Assembly (NCBI RefSeq): GCF_003173755.1 | Contig: NZ_CP029553.1 | Location: forward strand, 955,001-1,019,000 | Direction of reading: 5' to 3' | DNA: 64,000 nucleotides | Source of the DNA: Methylobacterium terrae | GTDB taxonomy: Bacteria > Pseudomonadota > Alphaproteobacteria > Rhizobiales > Beijerinckiaceae | Shown: positions 24,575 through 33,905 of the stretch, piece after piece | Layout of the letters: the number at the start of each line of letters is the position of its first letter | Numbering within the stretch: position 1 is the first letter of the stretch | Notes under the pieces: model-generated | Seen by the model: only the letters and a program-made list of their open reading frames with translations | The model's database searches: none | Told to the model about the DNA's origin: nothing | Position numbers and translations under genes: made by a program

Positions 24575-25081
24575 ATGGCCAAGAAGCCGAAGAAGGCACC
24601 GGCTCCGGAGGCCGAGGGCGAGGAGGGCGCGGCCCCCGCCGGCGGGGCCAGGAAGAAGCTGATCGTCATCGGCGCCGCGCTGCTGCTGGCGGCGGGCGGC
24701 GGCGGCGGCTTCCTGCTGATGCGCAGCCGCGCGGCGCACGCCGAGAAGCCGGCGCCCGAGCAGAAGCTGCCGGTCGCGTTCATGGACGTGCGCGAGATGA
24801 CCATGAACCTGATGCCCGAGCCGGGGCAGACCCAGCCGCGCTTCGTGCGCCTGAAGGTCGCCCTCGAGGTGCGGGATTCCAAGGTGGTGACCGAGATCCA
24901 GCCGCTGATGCCGCGGGTCGAGGACACCTTCCAGGGCTTCGTGCGCGAATTGCGCGTCGGCGACTTCGAGGCGGCGGGCGGGACCTACCGCCTGCGGGAG
25001 GAGCTGCTGCGGCGGGTCAACGTGGCGGTCTACCCCGCCAAGGTCGACGCCGTGCTCTTCAAGGACTTCACCATCCAGTAG
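24575..25081 (+). CDS. fliL: Flagellar basal body-associated protein FliL
   Basis: The 168-residue protein has a charged N-terminus rich in Lys/Pro/Ala and one membrane helix at about residues 28-48 (KKLIVIGAALLLAAGGGGG). A periplasmic domain follows with FMDVREMTMNLMPEPGQTQPRFVRLKVALEVRDSK and a terminal INVAVYPAKVDAVLFKDFTIQ-like end. FliL surrounds the stator and affects motor torque. It is divergent from flgF and 28 bp upstream of fliM. Confidence 0.92.
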   Translation: MAKKPKKAPAPEAEGEEGAAPAGGARKKLIVIGAALLLAAGGGGGFLLMRSRAAHAEKPAPEQKLPVAFMDVREMTMNLMPEPGQTQPRFVRLKVALEVRDSKVVTEIQPLMPRVEDTFQGFVRELRVGDFEAAGGTYRLREELLRRVNVAVYPAKVDAVLFKDFTIQ

Positions 25082-25109
25082 TGATCCTCGAGCGGGATTT
25101 GGTGCTTCC

Positions 25110-26324
25110 GTGGCCGGACCTGACGACACCATCGACGAAGACGACTGGGCCGCGGCCCTGATCGAGCAGGGCGGCGGCGGCGACGCCTCGCTCGCCGAGG
25201 AATGGGGCGCGGCGCTGGCGGAGCAGGGCACCGCCACCCAGGCGAGCGACATGGCGGCCGAGTGGGCCAACATGATCGACGAGGGCGAGGCCGAGAACCT
25301 CCCCGAGCTCGCCGGCAACGACCGCATCCTGAACCAGGAGGAGATCGACCAGGTCCTCGGGTTCTCGCTGCGCGAGCTCTCGGCCTCGGGCGCAGGCGGC
25401 ATCCGGGCCATCGTCGATTCGGGCGTCGTCTCGTACGAGCGCCTGCCGATGCTCGAGATCGTCTTCGACCGGATGATCCGGTTGCTGTCGACCTCGTTGC
25501 GCAACTTCTTCCAGGACAACGTCGAGGTCACCCTCGACAACATCACCTCGGTGCGCTTCGGCGACTACCTGAACGCGATCCCGCTGCCGACGCTGCTCGG
25601 CGTGTTCCGGGCCGATGCCTGGGAGAATTCGGGGCTCGTCACGGTCGAGTCGAACCTCGCCTACTCGACCCTCGACCTGCTCCTCGGCGGCAAGCGCGGC
25701 GGCACCAGCATCCGGCTGGACGGCCGGCCGTTCACGCCGATCGAGATGCAGCTGGTGCGCCGGATGGTCGAGATCATCCTGGGCGACCTCGAGGCCTCGT
25801 TCCAGCCGCTCTCGCCGGTGCGCTTCCTCATCGACCGGATCGAGACCAACCCGCGCTTCGCCACCATCACCCGGCCGGCCAACGCCGCGATCCTGATCGA
25901 CCTCAAGCTCGACATGGAGGGCCGCGGCGGCCTCCTCCAGATCCTGTTTCCCTACGCCACGATCGAGCCGATCCGCGACCTGCTGCTGCAGAGCTTCATG
26001 GGCGAGAAGCTCGGCCGCGACCACATCTGGGAAGGGCACCTCGCCACCGAGATCTTCCAGGCCGACGTCGCGGTCGAGGCGGTCCTGCACGAGATGTCGC
26101 TTCCGCTGCGCCGGGTGCTGTCGCTCGAGGTCGGCGACACCATCATGTTCGACGCCAAGCCCGCCGACCTCATCACGCTTCGCTGCGGCGACTGGGCGAT
26201 GACGCAGGGGCGGATCGGCCGCCTCGACGACAGCATCGCCGTGCAGGTGACGCGCCCGCTGCGGCGCGCCCGCACCACCTTCGCGGCCTTCGAGGCCTCG
26301 ATGCAGAACCGCAAGGACGGGTAG
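25110..26324 (+). CDS. fliM: Flagellar motor switch protein FliM
   Basis: The 404-residue protein has the CheY-binding-type motif ILNQEEIDQVLGF at about residues 73-85. The CheC-like middle domain follows (RMIRLLSTSLRNFFQDNVEVTLDNITSVRFGDYLNAIPLPTLLGVF) and then the FliN-like end (LSLEVGDTIMFDAKPADLITLRCGDW). The start is GTG at 25110. Before the motif is a 70-residue acidic extension with three spaced tryptophans (13, 32, 52) in DDWAAALIEQ, EEWGAALAEQ and AEWANMIDEG. FliM forms the C ring and receives CheY-P. Confidence 0.95.
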   Translation: MAGPDDTIDEDDWAAALIEQGGGGDASLAEEWGAALAEQGTATQASDMAAEWANMIDEGEAENLPELAGNDRILNQEEIDQVLGFSLRELSASGAGGIRAIVDSGVVSYERLPMLEIVFDRMIRLLSTSLRNFFQDNVEVTLDNITSVRFGDYLNAIPLPTLLGVFRADAWENSGLVTVESNLAYSTLDLLLGGKRGGTSIRLDGRPFTPIEMQLVRRMVEIILGDLEASFQPLSPVRFLIDRIETNPRFATITRPANAAILIDLKLDMEGRGGLLQILFPYATIEPIRDLLLQSFMGEKLGRDHIWEGHLATEIFQADVAVEAVLHEMSLPLRRVLSLEVGDTIMFDAKPADLITLRCGDWAMTQGRIGRLDDSIAVQVTRPLRRARTTFAAFEASMQNRKDG

Positions 26325-26365
26325 AGCCGCATGTCCCCCTCCCAAACCCGCAGCGAGGCCGCGTC

Positions 26366-26917
26366 GTGAGCCTGATCGTCAGCATCCTGGCCGACCTGCT
26401 GGTGGCGGTCCTGCTCGTCGCCTGCATCGGTACCTCGGTGAGCCTCGGGCGCCGCATCACCCGCCTCAAGGGCGACGAGGCGGCGATGCGCCAGACCATC
26501 GGCGACCTGATGGTGGCGACCGAATCGGCCGAGCGCGCCATCACGGGCCTGCGCACCACGCTCGCCGAGTGCGACCGCACGCTGGCCGAGCGCCTGCGCC
26601 TGGCCGAGCGCACCAACGCCGACCTCGCCGCCCAGCTCCAGGCCGGCGACGAGGTGCTCTCGCGCATCGGCCGCATCGTGGCCCAGGCCCGGGCGGCGGT
26701 GCCCGGCGAGGTGGCGGGCCTCGCGCCGGCGCCCGAGGCGCAGGCCCCCGCGGCTTTCGTCGCGCCGGCTCCGGTCGCGCCCCAGGTCGCCCCCGTGCCG
26801 CCGCCCGCGCCCGAGCCGCGGCCGGTCTCCACCGGCGAGCGCCTCGGCGCCGCCGCCGCCGCCGCCCGTGCGCTGAGCGAGCGGGCCCTGAGCCGCCTGC
26901 AGGCCCAGGCCGCATGA
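26366..26917 (+). CDS. Flagellar-cluster membrane protein, DUF6468-like
   Basis: The 183-residue protein starts at GTG 26366 (VSLIVSILADLLVAVLLVACI), giving one N-terminal membrane helix. A cytoplasmic coiled coil follows (residues 35-105, RITRLKGDEAAMRQTIGDLMVATESAERAI...), then an Ala/Pro-rich stretch and a helical tail. It resembles an uncharacterised family that travels with fliM and motE in alphaproteobacteria; no function is established that I can name. The gene lies 41 bp after fliM and overlaps the next gene by 4 bp (ATGA), so it is made with motor proteins. Confidence 0.7.
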   Translation: MSLIVSILADLLVAVLLVACIGTSVSLGRRITRLKGDEAAMRQTIGDLMVATESAERAITGLRTTLAECDRTLAERLRLAERTNADLAAQLQAGDEVLSRIGRIVAQARAAVPGEVAGLAPAPEAQAPAAFVAPAPVAPQVAPVPPPAPEPRPVSTGERLGAAAAAARALSERALSRLQAQAA

Positions 26918-27933
26918 CCCTCGCGCTGCTCCTGCGCCGCTTCGCCGGGCTGCCGCCGGCCGCACTCCCGGCCGGCGCCGCGCCCGGTGGCGCCCCCCCG
27001 GCGGCGGCCGGAGCCGGCGCGACCAGCCCCGCGACCCGGAAGCCCGCCGCCCAGAAGCCCGCCGCCAATCCCGCGGCTCCCAAGCCGGCCGCGCGGCCTG
27101 CCGCCGGCACGCTGCCGGCCAAGCTCCCGCAGGCGCCCGCCTCCGTCGCCGTCCTGGTGCAGCGCCTCCTCGCGACGCCGGCCTGGCGCGGGCCGATGAT
27201 CCGCCTGCGCCTCGTCGACGCGGTGGCGGTGGCGGCCTCGGGTCTGCTGCTCCTGAAGGTGCTCGCCGTGCTCGATGCCGGGCCCTCGACCGGGGCGCGC
27301 TTCGCCGAGCTCCTGGTCCATGCCCGCTCCGGCTACGAGCCCCTCGACCCGACGATCACCGGCTCGCTCGCGGCGAAGGAGGCGCCCAAGGACGCCTCCA
27401 AGGAGCCGGCCGCTGCCGCGCGCCCGCCCGAGCCGTCGCGGCCGGCCGCCGAGCCGGCCTCGCCCTCCGAACGGGCGATCCTCGAGAAGCTCGGCGCCCG
27501 CCGCGACGCGCTCCAGCAGCGCTCGCGCGACCTCGAGACCCGCGAGCAGCTGATCGAGAACGCCGAGCGCAAGCTCGAGACCCGCATCAACGACCTCAAG
27601 ACCCTGGAGCAGAAGGGCGACGACGCGGCGGCCAAGCGCGCGGAAGCCGAGGCCGCGGGGCTCAAGTCCCTGGTCACGATGTACGAGACGATGAAGCCCA
27701 AGGAGGCCGCCCGGGTCTTCGACCGGCTGAAGCTCGACGTGCTGGTGCCAGTGGTGGTCGGCATGAACCCGCGCAAGATGGCCGAGGTGCTGGCGGTGAT
27801 GCAGCCCGACGCGGCCGAGCGCCTGACCGTGGCGCTCGCCCAGCGCGCCCGCGGCGCCGGCAGCCCGAAATCCGCGGCGGCCGCTCCGGGCCTGCCCCCC
27901 GGCGAGCTGCCGGCGATCGACGGGACGCGCTAG
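26914..27933 (+). CDS. motE: MotE-like flagellar motility protein
   Basis: The 339-residue protein has a Pro/Ala-rich N-terminus and a membrane helix at about residues 101-123 (VDAVAVAASGLLLLKVLAVLDAG). A coiled coil covers about 185-245 (LQQRSRDLETREQLIENAERKLETRINDLKTLEQK). The C-terminal domain is LVTMYETMKPKEAARVFDRLKLDVLVPVVVGMNPRKMAEVLAVM, an MgtE-N-like fold. In Sinorhizobium MotE is the periplasmic chaperone of MotC. The N-terminal extension is longer than usual. It overlaps the upstream gene by 4 bp. Confidence 0.8.
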   Translation: MTLALLLRRFAGLPPAALPAGAAPGGAPPAAAGAGATSPATRKPAAQKPAANPAAPKPAARPAAGTLPAKLPQAPASVAVLVQRLLATPAWRGPMIRLRLVDAVAVAASGLLLLKVLAVLDAGPSTGARFAELLVHARSGYEPLDPTITGSLAAKEAPKDASKEPAAAARPPEPSRPAAEPASPSERAILEKLGARRDALQQRSRDLETREQLIENAERKLETRINDLKTLEQKGDDAAAKRAEAEAAGLKSLVTMYETMKPKEAARVFDRLKLDVLVPVVVGMNPRKMAEVLAVMQPDAAERLTVALAQRARGAGSPKSAAAAPGLPPGELPAIDGTR

Positions 27934-28004
27934 AGCGGCCCGGTTTAAGCCCTCGTTAGCCGTGTGGCGGCATGGTGCCGGCTCGGGATTTTCGGGCGGA
28001 CACC

Positions 28005-31000
28005 ATGGGATCGACGGGCAGGAGCCGCCGCGCGGCGGCGCTGATGGCGCTGGCGGCGTTGGCCCGGGGCCGGCGCGGCCGAGGCGGCGCAGCTCGTCGC
28101 GATCCAGGGCAGCGAGCAGAAGAATTTCGGGCGCATCGCCCTCACCTTCGACCACGGCGTGAAGGTGGCCGCCAAGGTCACCGGCGGCGTGCTGGTGGTG
28201 ACGTTCCGCGAACCGGTGACCGGCCAGCGCGACCGCCTGGCCGCCGAGATGCCGGCCTACGTGGCGCAGGTCCGCCGCGACCCCGACGGCGCCGGCATGC
28301 GCGTCGCGCTCCAGGCGCCCTACCGGATCAACGTGCTGGAGGCCGGCGAGCGGGTCTTCATCGACCTGATGCCCGAGGGCTGGACCGGCCTGCCGCCGGG
28401 CCTGCCGCCGGAGGTCCTGGCCGACCTCAACCGGCGGGCCGAGGAGCTGAGCGAGCGCCTGCGCCGCGAGGCCGCCCAGAAGGCCCGGCGCGCGGTGCCG
28501 CTGCGCCTCGAGGCGGCGAACCTGCCGACCCTGTCCCGCCTCTCGGTGCGCCTGCCGCGGGACACCGAGGTGGGCCTGGAGCGCGCCGGCTCCGAGATCC
28601 GCCTGCGCATCCCCGGCACCTACACGGTCGACGCCGCGGAGGCCCGTGCCGCCCTGGTGAGCGCCGTGGCGAAGTTCGGCGTCGAGGCCGGGCCTGAGGC
28701 GGCCCGGCTGACCCTGAAGCTCGCCGAGGGCTACACCGCGGACGGCTACCGCGAGGAGGACGCGTACGTCCTCGACCTCGTCAGGCCGGGCGCCAAGGCT
28801 GCCGGGGAGAAGGCTGCCGGGGAGAAGGCGGCGGGCGCCAAGCCGCCGGCATCCGAGGCCCCGCAGGCGGAGCCGCCCGCTCCGCCCGCCGCCTCCGCGC
28901 CGCCGCCTCAGGTCCAGGCCCGGGCCGAATTCCGTCCGCCGGCCGAGGCGCCCGCCCCCGCCCCGGCCGAGCCGCCGGCGGCCGCCGGCCCGGTCCAGGC
29001 CCGCATCGTCCGGTCCGGCCCGGCCTTCCGGATCGCCTTCCCGTTCGCGGCCCGGCCGCCCGCGGCCCTGTTCGAGCGCGGCGGCATCGCCACCCTGGTC
29101 TTCGAGACCTCCGGCACGGTCGGCCTGCCGGCGCTGCCGGCGGGCGCGCCGGCGAGCCTCGCCGAGGGGCCGTGGGTGGAGGGCGCGTTCACGGCGATGC
29201 GCCTGCGGCTCGATCCCGGCATCCTCGCCCAGCTCGCGGCGGGGGAGGGGCAGGGCTGGGATCTGGTGCTCGGCGACGGCAGCGCGCCGGGCGGCGACCT
29301 CCTGGCGCCGCAGCGCAGCGCCGATCCCTCCGGCAAGCCCGCGGTCACGGTGCCGCTTGCCCGCCCCGGCGGCGCGCTGTGGCTGGAGCGCGACGGCGAG
29401 CGCATCGCCGTGGTGACCGCCCGCGGCCCCCGCATCGCCGGAGTGCCGAAGCGCGGCCGCTTCGTCGAGTTCGAGATCCTGCCGAGTCGCCAGGGCGTGG
29501 CCGTGCTGGCGGCGGCGGACGACCTCGCGGTGCGCCCCGGCCTCAACGACGTGACGATCACCCGCTCGGGCGGCCTGTCGGTCTCGCCGGCGGTGGCGGA
29601 GGCGCCGGAGGCGGGCGCCCACGCCGCCGCCCTGATGGTGCAGCCGGAGCGCTGGCGCGAGGACCAGCGCGGCGACGTGCGCGCCCGCATCCGCGCCGCC
29701 GAGGCCGCCGCGGCCGCGGCCGAGCGGCCGGCCCGCTCCGCCGCCCGCCTCGACCTCGCCCGGGTGCTCCTCGCCAACGGCTTCTCGTCCGAGGCCTCCG
29801 GCGTCCTCGCCTACGCCGCCCGGGAGGATGCGGCCCTCGCCGCGGAGCGGCCGGCGCGGCTCCTCTCGGCGATCGCCGCCCTGCGCATGGGGCAGGACGC
29901 CCGGGCGGCCGGGTTCCTCGGCCCCGACGCCAGGCAGGGCCTGGACCCCGAGACGCGGGTGTGGCGCGGGCTCCTCGATGCCCGGGGCCGGCGCAGCGGC
30001 CCGGCGCTCGCCGCCTTCAAGGCCGGCCTGCCGGTGATCGAGGCCTATCCGGACGACCTGCAGCTGCCGCTCTACCTCGCGGCCGCCGAGGTCGCCCTCG
30101 ACGCCAAGGACCCGGCTTTCGCCCAGCGGGCGCTCACCGCCGTGACGCCGCTCGCCGATGGCGCGCTCCCGCGCGACCGGCTCGCCTTCCTCAAGGCGCG
30201 CTTCGCCGAGGCGATCGGCCAGGACGGCGAGGCCCGCCGCGGCTACCAGCAGCTCGCCGAGACCGGCGCGCCGCCGGTCGCCGCCGACGCGACCCTGCGG
30301 GTCGTCGATCTCGGGCGGGCCACCGGCACGATGACCCCCGAGGCCGCGATCGACCGCCTCGAGCGCCTGACCCTGACCTGGCACGGCGAGGCCGAGGCCG
30401 AGGCCTTCGCCCGGCTCGGCCGGCTCTATGCCGGGGCCGGGCGCTGGCGCGACGCCTTCGCGACCGCGCGCAAGGCCAACCGCCTCTATCCCGACCACCC
30501 GGCGACCCGCGGCCTGCACGACGAGACGGTGTCGCTGTTCTCGGCCCTGTTCCTGTCGGACCGGGGCGCGAGCCTCGGGCGCATCGAGGCCCTGGCGCTG
30601 TTCTACGACTTCAAGGAGTTCACGCCGGTCGGCCGCCAGGGCGACGAGATCGTGCGGCGCCTGGCCGACCGCCTCGTCGCCCTCGACCTCCTGGACGCCG
30701 CGGGCGACCTCCTCCAGCACCAGGTCGACAACCGCCTCGCCGGCGCGGCGCGGGCGAGCGTCGCGGCCAGGCTCGCCACAGTCCGGCTGATGGAGGGCGA
30801 GCCGCTCAAGGCGCTCAAGGTCCTGCAGAACACCCGCCTGCCGGAGCTGCCGGCCCAGATCCGCGACGCGCGCCTGCTGCTCGAGGCCCGCGCCCTGTCC
30901 GACCTGTCGCGCACCGACCTCGCGCTCGAACTGCTCGAGGGCACGGCCGGCCCGGAGGCTGCGCACCTGCGCGGCGACATCCTGTGGAGCGCCCGGCGCT

Positions 31001-31410
31001 GGCGCGACGCCGGCGAGGCGCACGAGGCGATGCTGGGGACGCGCTGGCGCGAATCCGGCCCGCTCTCCGATCCCGAACGCGCCGACGTGATGCGCGCGGC
31101 GATCGGCTACGCGCTCGCCGAGGATTCGTTGAGCCTCGACCGCCTGCGCACCAAGTACACCCCGAAGATGGCCGACAGCCCCGACGCCCGGACCTTCGGC
31201 CTCGTCGCGGCGCCCAACGCCGCCGGGACCGCGGCCTTCCGCAGCCTCGTGCGCCAGGCGACGAGCGCCGAGACCCTGACCGAGTTCCTGCGCGCCTACC
31301 GCGCCCGCTACCCCGAGAGCGCCGCCCCCGAGCGGCCGAAGCCCGACGCCGCCGCGGCGCCGGGAACGGGACCCGAGGCCCGCGGCGCCGGCGGGCCGGC
31401 GCCGGGCTGA
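28005..31410 (+). pseudogene. Large exported helical-repeat protein of the flagellar cluster, apparent +1 frameshift in the signal peptide
   Basis: From the GTG at 28159 a clean 1083-residue frame runs to 31410. Good coding text in the same frame begins earlier (AAQLVAIQGSEQKNFGRIAL, from about 28087), but a TGA just upstream cuts it from any start. A signal-peptide-like stretch (MGSTGRSRRAAALMALAALA, ATG at 28005) is in another frame; dropping one G from the run at 28066-28069 joins them as ...ALARAGAAEAAQLV, about 1134 residues. The C-terminal half (from residue 500) is rich in helical TPR-like pairs; the middle is Ala/Pro-rich. Position after motE suggests a periplasmic motility role like MotC, unproven. 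The frameshift may be a sequencing error. Confidence 0.6.
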
Positions 31411-31491
31411 GCCTCGCGACCGGCCGGTGTCGCGGGTCGGCGCCGGAGGCGAAGCCCGACCGCCTGCCCGCGCGACGGGACGGAAGAGGCC

Positions 31492-32610
31492 CTACAGAAC
31501 CCGGCGCAGGGCCGCGACGCAGCGTTCCACGTCGTCCCCGTCGGACCAGGCGTGCGGACTGAGCCGCAGCGCCCCGGATCGTTCGCTCGCGAAGACGCCC
31601 GCCTCCCGCAGGCGATCCGTCAGGCCGGGGGGCAGCCCGCCCGGCGCGCGCAGCCCGAGGACGTTCGGCACGCGCAGGTGCCCCGGCGCCGCCGATAAGC
31701 CGAGCCCGCAGGCTTCCTCCGCCAGACGGTCGGTGAGGCGACGCAGCCGGGCCGCCACCGCCGCCGGGTCCCAGGACAGGATCAGCTCGAGGCCGGTCGC
31801 CGCCATCGGCAGCAGCACCGGGTCGTTCAGCTCGCCCCGGTCGTAGCGCCTGGCACCCGCCGCGGGCGGGCGGTTGCCGGCGTTCTCCTCGATCGGAGCG
31901 CCGTCCTGCCGGCGCGGCGCGGCGTACAGGAAGGCGAGCCCGTAGGGCCCGAGCGTCCACTTGTAGGTCGGGAAGGCCAGGAAGTCGGGGCGCCAGCGGC
32001 CGACATCCACCGGCCGGGCCCCCGCCGTCTGGGTCGCGTCGATCACCAGGGCGGCGCCGGAGGCGTGGACGGCCGGCGCGAGGCGGTCGAGGTCGATCAG
32101 CCCGCCGTCGGTCCAGTGCGACGGGGTCAGGGTCGCGATCGCCATGGGCGGTGCCCCGGGGCGCCCGATCGCCTCCAGCAGGGCCGCCGTCCAGTCGCCG
32201 TCCCCGGGGCGGGGAACCTCCTCGACGACCAGGTCCCGCGCGCGCGCGAGCCGGTCGAAGGCGTAGCACAGCGACGGGAACTCGTCCGCGACGCGCAGCA
32301 CGCGCCCGCCCGGCGCGACGGCCAGGTTCGCGGCGGCGGTGGCCATCGCGTGGCTCACGGACCCGACGATCGCCACGTCGTCCGCGGCCGCGCCGACGAG
32401 CCGGGCCGCCGCCGCCCGCGCCCGCTCGGCCTGGGCCGGCACCGCCTCGCGCGGGTGCGCCCAGGGCCGGCTCTTCACGAGCAGGCCCGCCTCCCCGGCC
32501 TCGCGGACCGCCCGGGGCAGCGGCGACCACGCCGCCGCGTCGAGGTAGCTGACGTCGTCGGGAACCTCGAACAGGTGCCGCTGGCACGGCAGGGGAGCGA
32601 TGGTGGTCAT
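31492..32610 (-). CDS. Class V aminotransferase-fold PLP enzyme
   Basis: The 372-residue protein shows YLDAAAWSPLP, the cofactor-phosphate region VGSVSHAMATAAANL, the Asp that binds the pyridine nitrogen in ALVIDATQTAGARPV, and the PLP-lysine motif FLAFPTYKWTLGPYG. This resembles the cysteine desulfurase/kynureninase group, of which many members are unassigned. The reaction cannot be chosen. The ATG at 32610 has AAGG at good spacing; the frame is open 30 codons upstream. It is convergent with the TPR protein gene and has no functional neighbours. Confidence 0.88.
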   Translation of the reverse strand: MTTIAPLPCQRHLFEVPDDVSYLDAAAWSPLPRAVREAGEAGLLVKSRPWAHPREAVPAQAERARAAAARLVGAAADDVAIVGSVSHAMATAAANLAVAPGGRVLRVADEFPSLCYAFDRLARARDLVVEEVPRPGDGDWTAALLEAIGRPGAPPMAIATLTPSHWTDGGLIDLDRLAPAVHASGAALVIDATQTAGARPVDVGRWRPDFLAFPTYKWTLGPYGLAFLYAAPRRQDGAPIEENAGNRPPAAGARRYDRGELNDPVLLPMAATGLELILSWDPAAVAARLRRLTDRLAEEACGLGLSAAPGHLRVPNVLGLRAPGGLPPGLTDRLREAGVFASERSGALRLSPHAWSDGDDVERCVAALRRVL

Positions 32611-32878
32611 GGGGGCACCTTGCATCCGTTCGCCCGGGCACGCGAGGCGGGGTGCGTGGGGGTTTAAACTGACGGAGGGACAGGATCGGACCTCGCGCAT
32701 CCTACGACGAGGCGGCGCGTAGCAGGAAAGTGGTCGATGGCTGAGCAGATTTCACGCAATAGACGCCGGGTTTGCGACGAAATTTCTACAAGACAAAAGC
32801 ATGGCAGGCCAAAGATTGGCTTGCCATGGTGCACGCCCCGGCGCAATGCCCGGGATCGTCAGGCTTGTCCCACCTGCG

Positions 32879-32990
32879 ACCTCATCCTGAGGTGCTGCTG
32901 CTTGCAGCAGCCTCGAAGGAGGGCTCCAGAAATCTCCGCGATCCCTGGAGCGCTCCTTCGAGGCCGCTACGCGGCACCTCAGGATGAGGT
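32879..32990. repeat. Nested palindromic intergenic element of a second type
   Basis: Perfect outer arms of 17 bp (ACCTCATCCTGAGGTGC at 32879-32895, complement at 32974-32990) enclose inner 11-bp arms (CCTCGAAGGAG at 32911-32921, CTCCTTCGAGG at 32953-32963). A small GCTGC/GCAGC hairpin sits near 32894. Similar CCTCATCCTGAGG elements are familiar from Rhizobiales genomes. The remainder of the 32611-33083 gap shows nothing I can name. Confidence 0.75.
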
Positions 32991-33083
32991 TCTGGATGGG
33001 AGGGGCTGACACGCAGCCAGACAGCCCCTGCCGTGTACCGTGAAGCCTGCTGAGTCGAGCCCGCGTGCCGTCGAGCCCCAGGG

Positions 33084-33284
33084 TTAGACCTCGCCCTCGC
33101 CCGCCGGGGCGGGCTTGCGCGGCCGCGGCTCCCCGCCGGTGGTGCTGGTGCCGGGATCGAGGGCGTCGGGCTTGCCCGCGGCGTCGTGGTCGGCCGGCGT
33201 CACCCCGGCCTTGGCGGCGGCCTCGTCCTCGTCGCGGCGGGTCAGGTGCGGGCGAGCGGTGAGCAGATCGTCGCTACGCGGCAT
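33084..33284 (-). CDS. Small charged hypothetical protein
   Basis: The 66-residue protein is polar and probably disordered: MPRSDDLLTARPHLTRRDEDEA at the start and Gly/Pro/Lys-rich at the end. I do not recognise a family. GGAGG lies 8 bases before the ATG, and the composition is unlike random antisense frame, so it is probably real. It lies between a palindromic element and a tRNA gene. Confidence 0.5.
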   Translation of the reverse strand: MPRSDDLLTARPHLTRRDEDEAAAKAGVTPADHDAAGKPDALDPGTSTTGGEPRPRKPAPAGEGEV

Positions 33285-33443
33285 GGGCGTGTCCTCCGTT
33301 GGCGCAGCCCAACGCGAACAAGCCCGGACCGGTTCGGTGCCAGGCAGCTCAGCCTATCGTCCGAGTTTGCACGAAGAGATCAGGTTCGTCGCCGTTCGGC
33401 TCGCATCCCGCTGCGGGACGGCATCAACACCATCGAGGGGTGT

Positions 33444-33528
33444 TGGTGCCCAGGAGAGGACTCGAACCTCCACGGCTTGCACCACTGGTACCTGAAACCA
33501 GCGCGTCTACCAATTCCGCCACCTGGGC
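33444..33528 (-). tRNA. tRNA-Leu(CAG), copy 1
   Basis: Read on the minus strand the 85-nt gene begins GCCCAGGTGGCGGAATTGG, has the anticodon stem CTGGT/ACCAG with loop TTCAGGT (anticodon CAG), a variable arm, the T-loop GGTTCGAGTCC, and ends CTGGGCACCA, so CCA is encoded. It reads CUG codons. It is identical to the gene at 39482-39566. A hairpin (ACACC/GGTGT) follows the 3' end in both copies. Confidence 0.97.
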
Positions 33529-33559
33529 CCGTGGCGCCTCGCAGCGCCGCGGTGGAGGT

Positions 33560-33588
33560 CGTTTAGAGGGCGGCGGAGCCGGCGTCAA
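33560..33588 (-). promoter_or_regulatory. Promoter of tRNA-Leu copy 1
   Basis: On the minus strand TTGACG (33583-33588), 17 bp, then TAAACG (33560-33565). About 30 bp here are nearly identical to the region upstream of copy 2 although the sequence between promoter and tRNA differs, which supports a functional promoter. Confidence 0.65.
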
Positions 33589-33657
33589 CGGGCTTGAGCG
33601 GTGCCGCGGCGGGATGCGGGCGAGGCGCCTTCGCGGTTCGGACCGGGCCGTCCGGGC

Positions 33658-33683
33658 GCCGTCGGCGGATTTCCGCCGACGGC
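33658..33683. promoter_or_regulatory. Long perfect palindrome upstream of the permease gene (possible activator site)
   Basis: Arms of 12 bp (GCCGTCGGCGGA at 33658-33669, TCCGCCGACGGC at 33672-33683) are separated by two bases. It lies about 110 bp upstream of a sigma-54-type element, the usual enhancer distance, so it may be the binding site of the DctD-type regulator encoded downstream. A terminator is less likely because no transcript ends here. Confidence 0.45.
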
Positions 33684-33773
33684 CTTGGGTCGATCGGCGC
33701 CTTCCCGCTCAAGCGGCCAGCCCGGTGCGCAGGCATCCTGTTGATGGATATCGGTTAATTTAATTCTTTGGCC

Positions 33774-33789
33774 TGGCATCCGGCTTGCC
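33774..33789 (+). promoter_or_regulatory. Sigma-54 (-24/-12) promoter of the MFS permease gene
   Basis: TGGCATCCGGCTTGCC has GG (33775-33776), ten bases, GC (33787-33788) with TGGCA and TTGC contexts. An AT-rich stretch directly upstream (33751-33770) could bend for IHF. It is about 117 bp upstream of the start codon. Confidence 0.6.
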
Positions 33790-33905
33790 ATCGCTCCCCC
33801 GCTGCCCGCCGACGCCGCCCGCAAGAAGCCGAAAGGCCTGGACGGTCGGGTGGGACATCCATCGGACCCGCGCGTCGCGGGAGAACCAGATCAGGGAGAA
33901 CGTCC

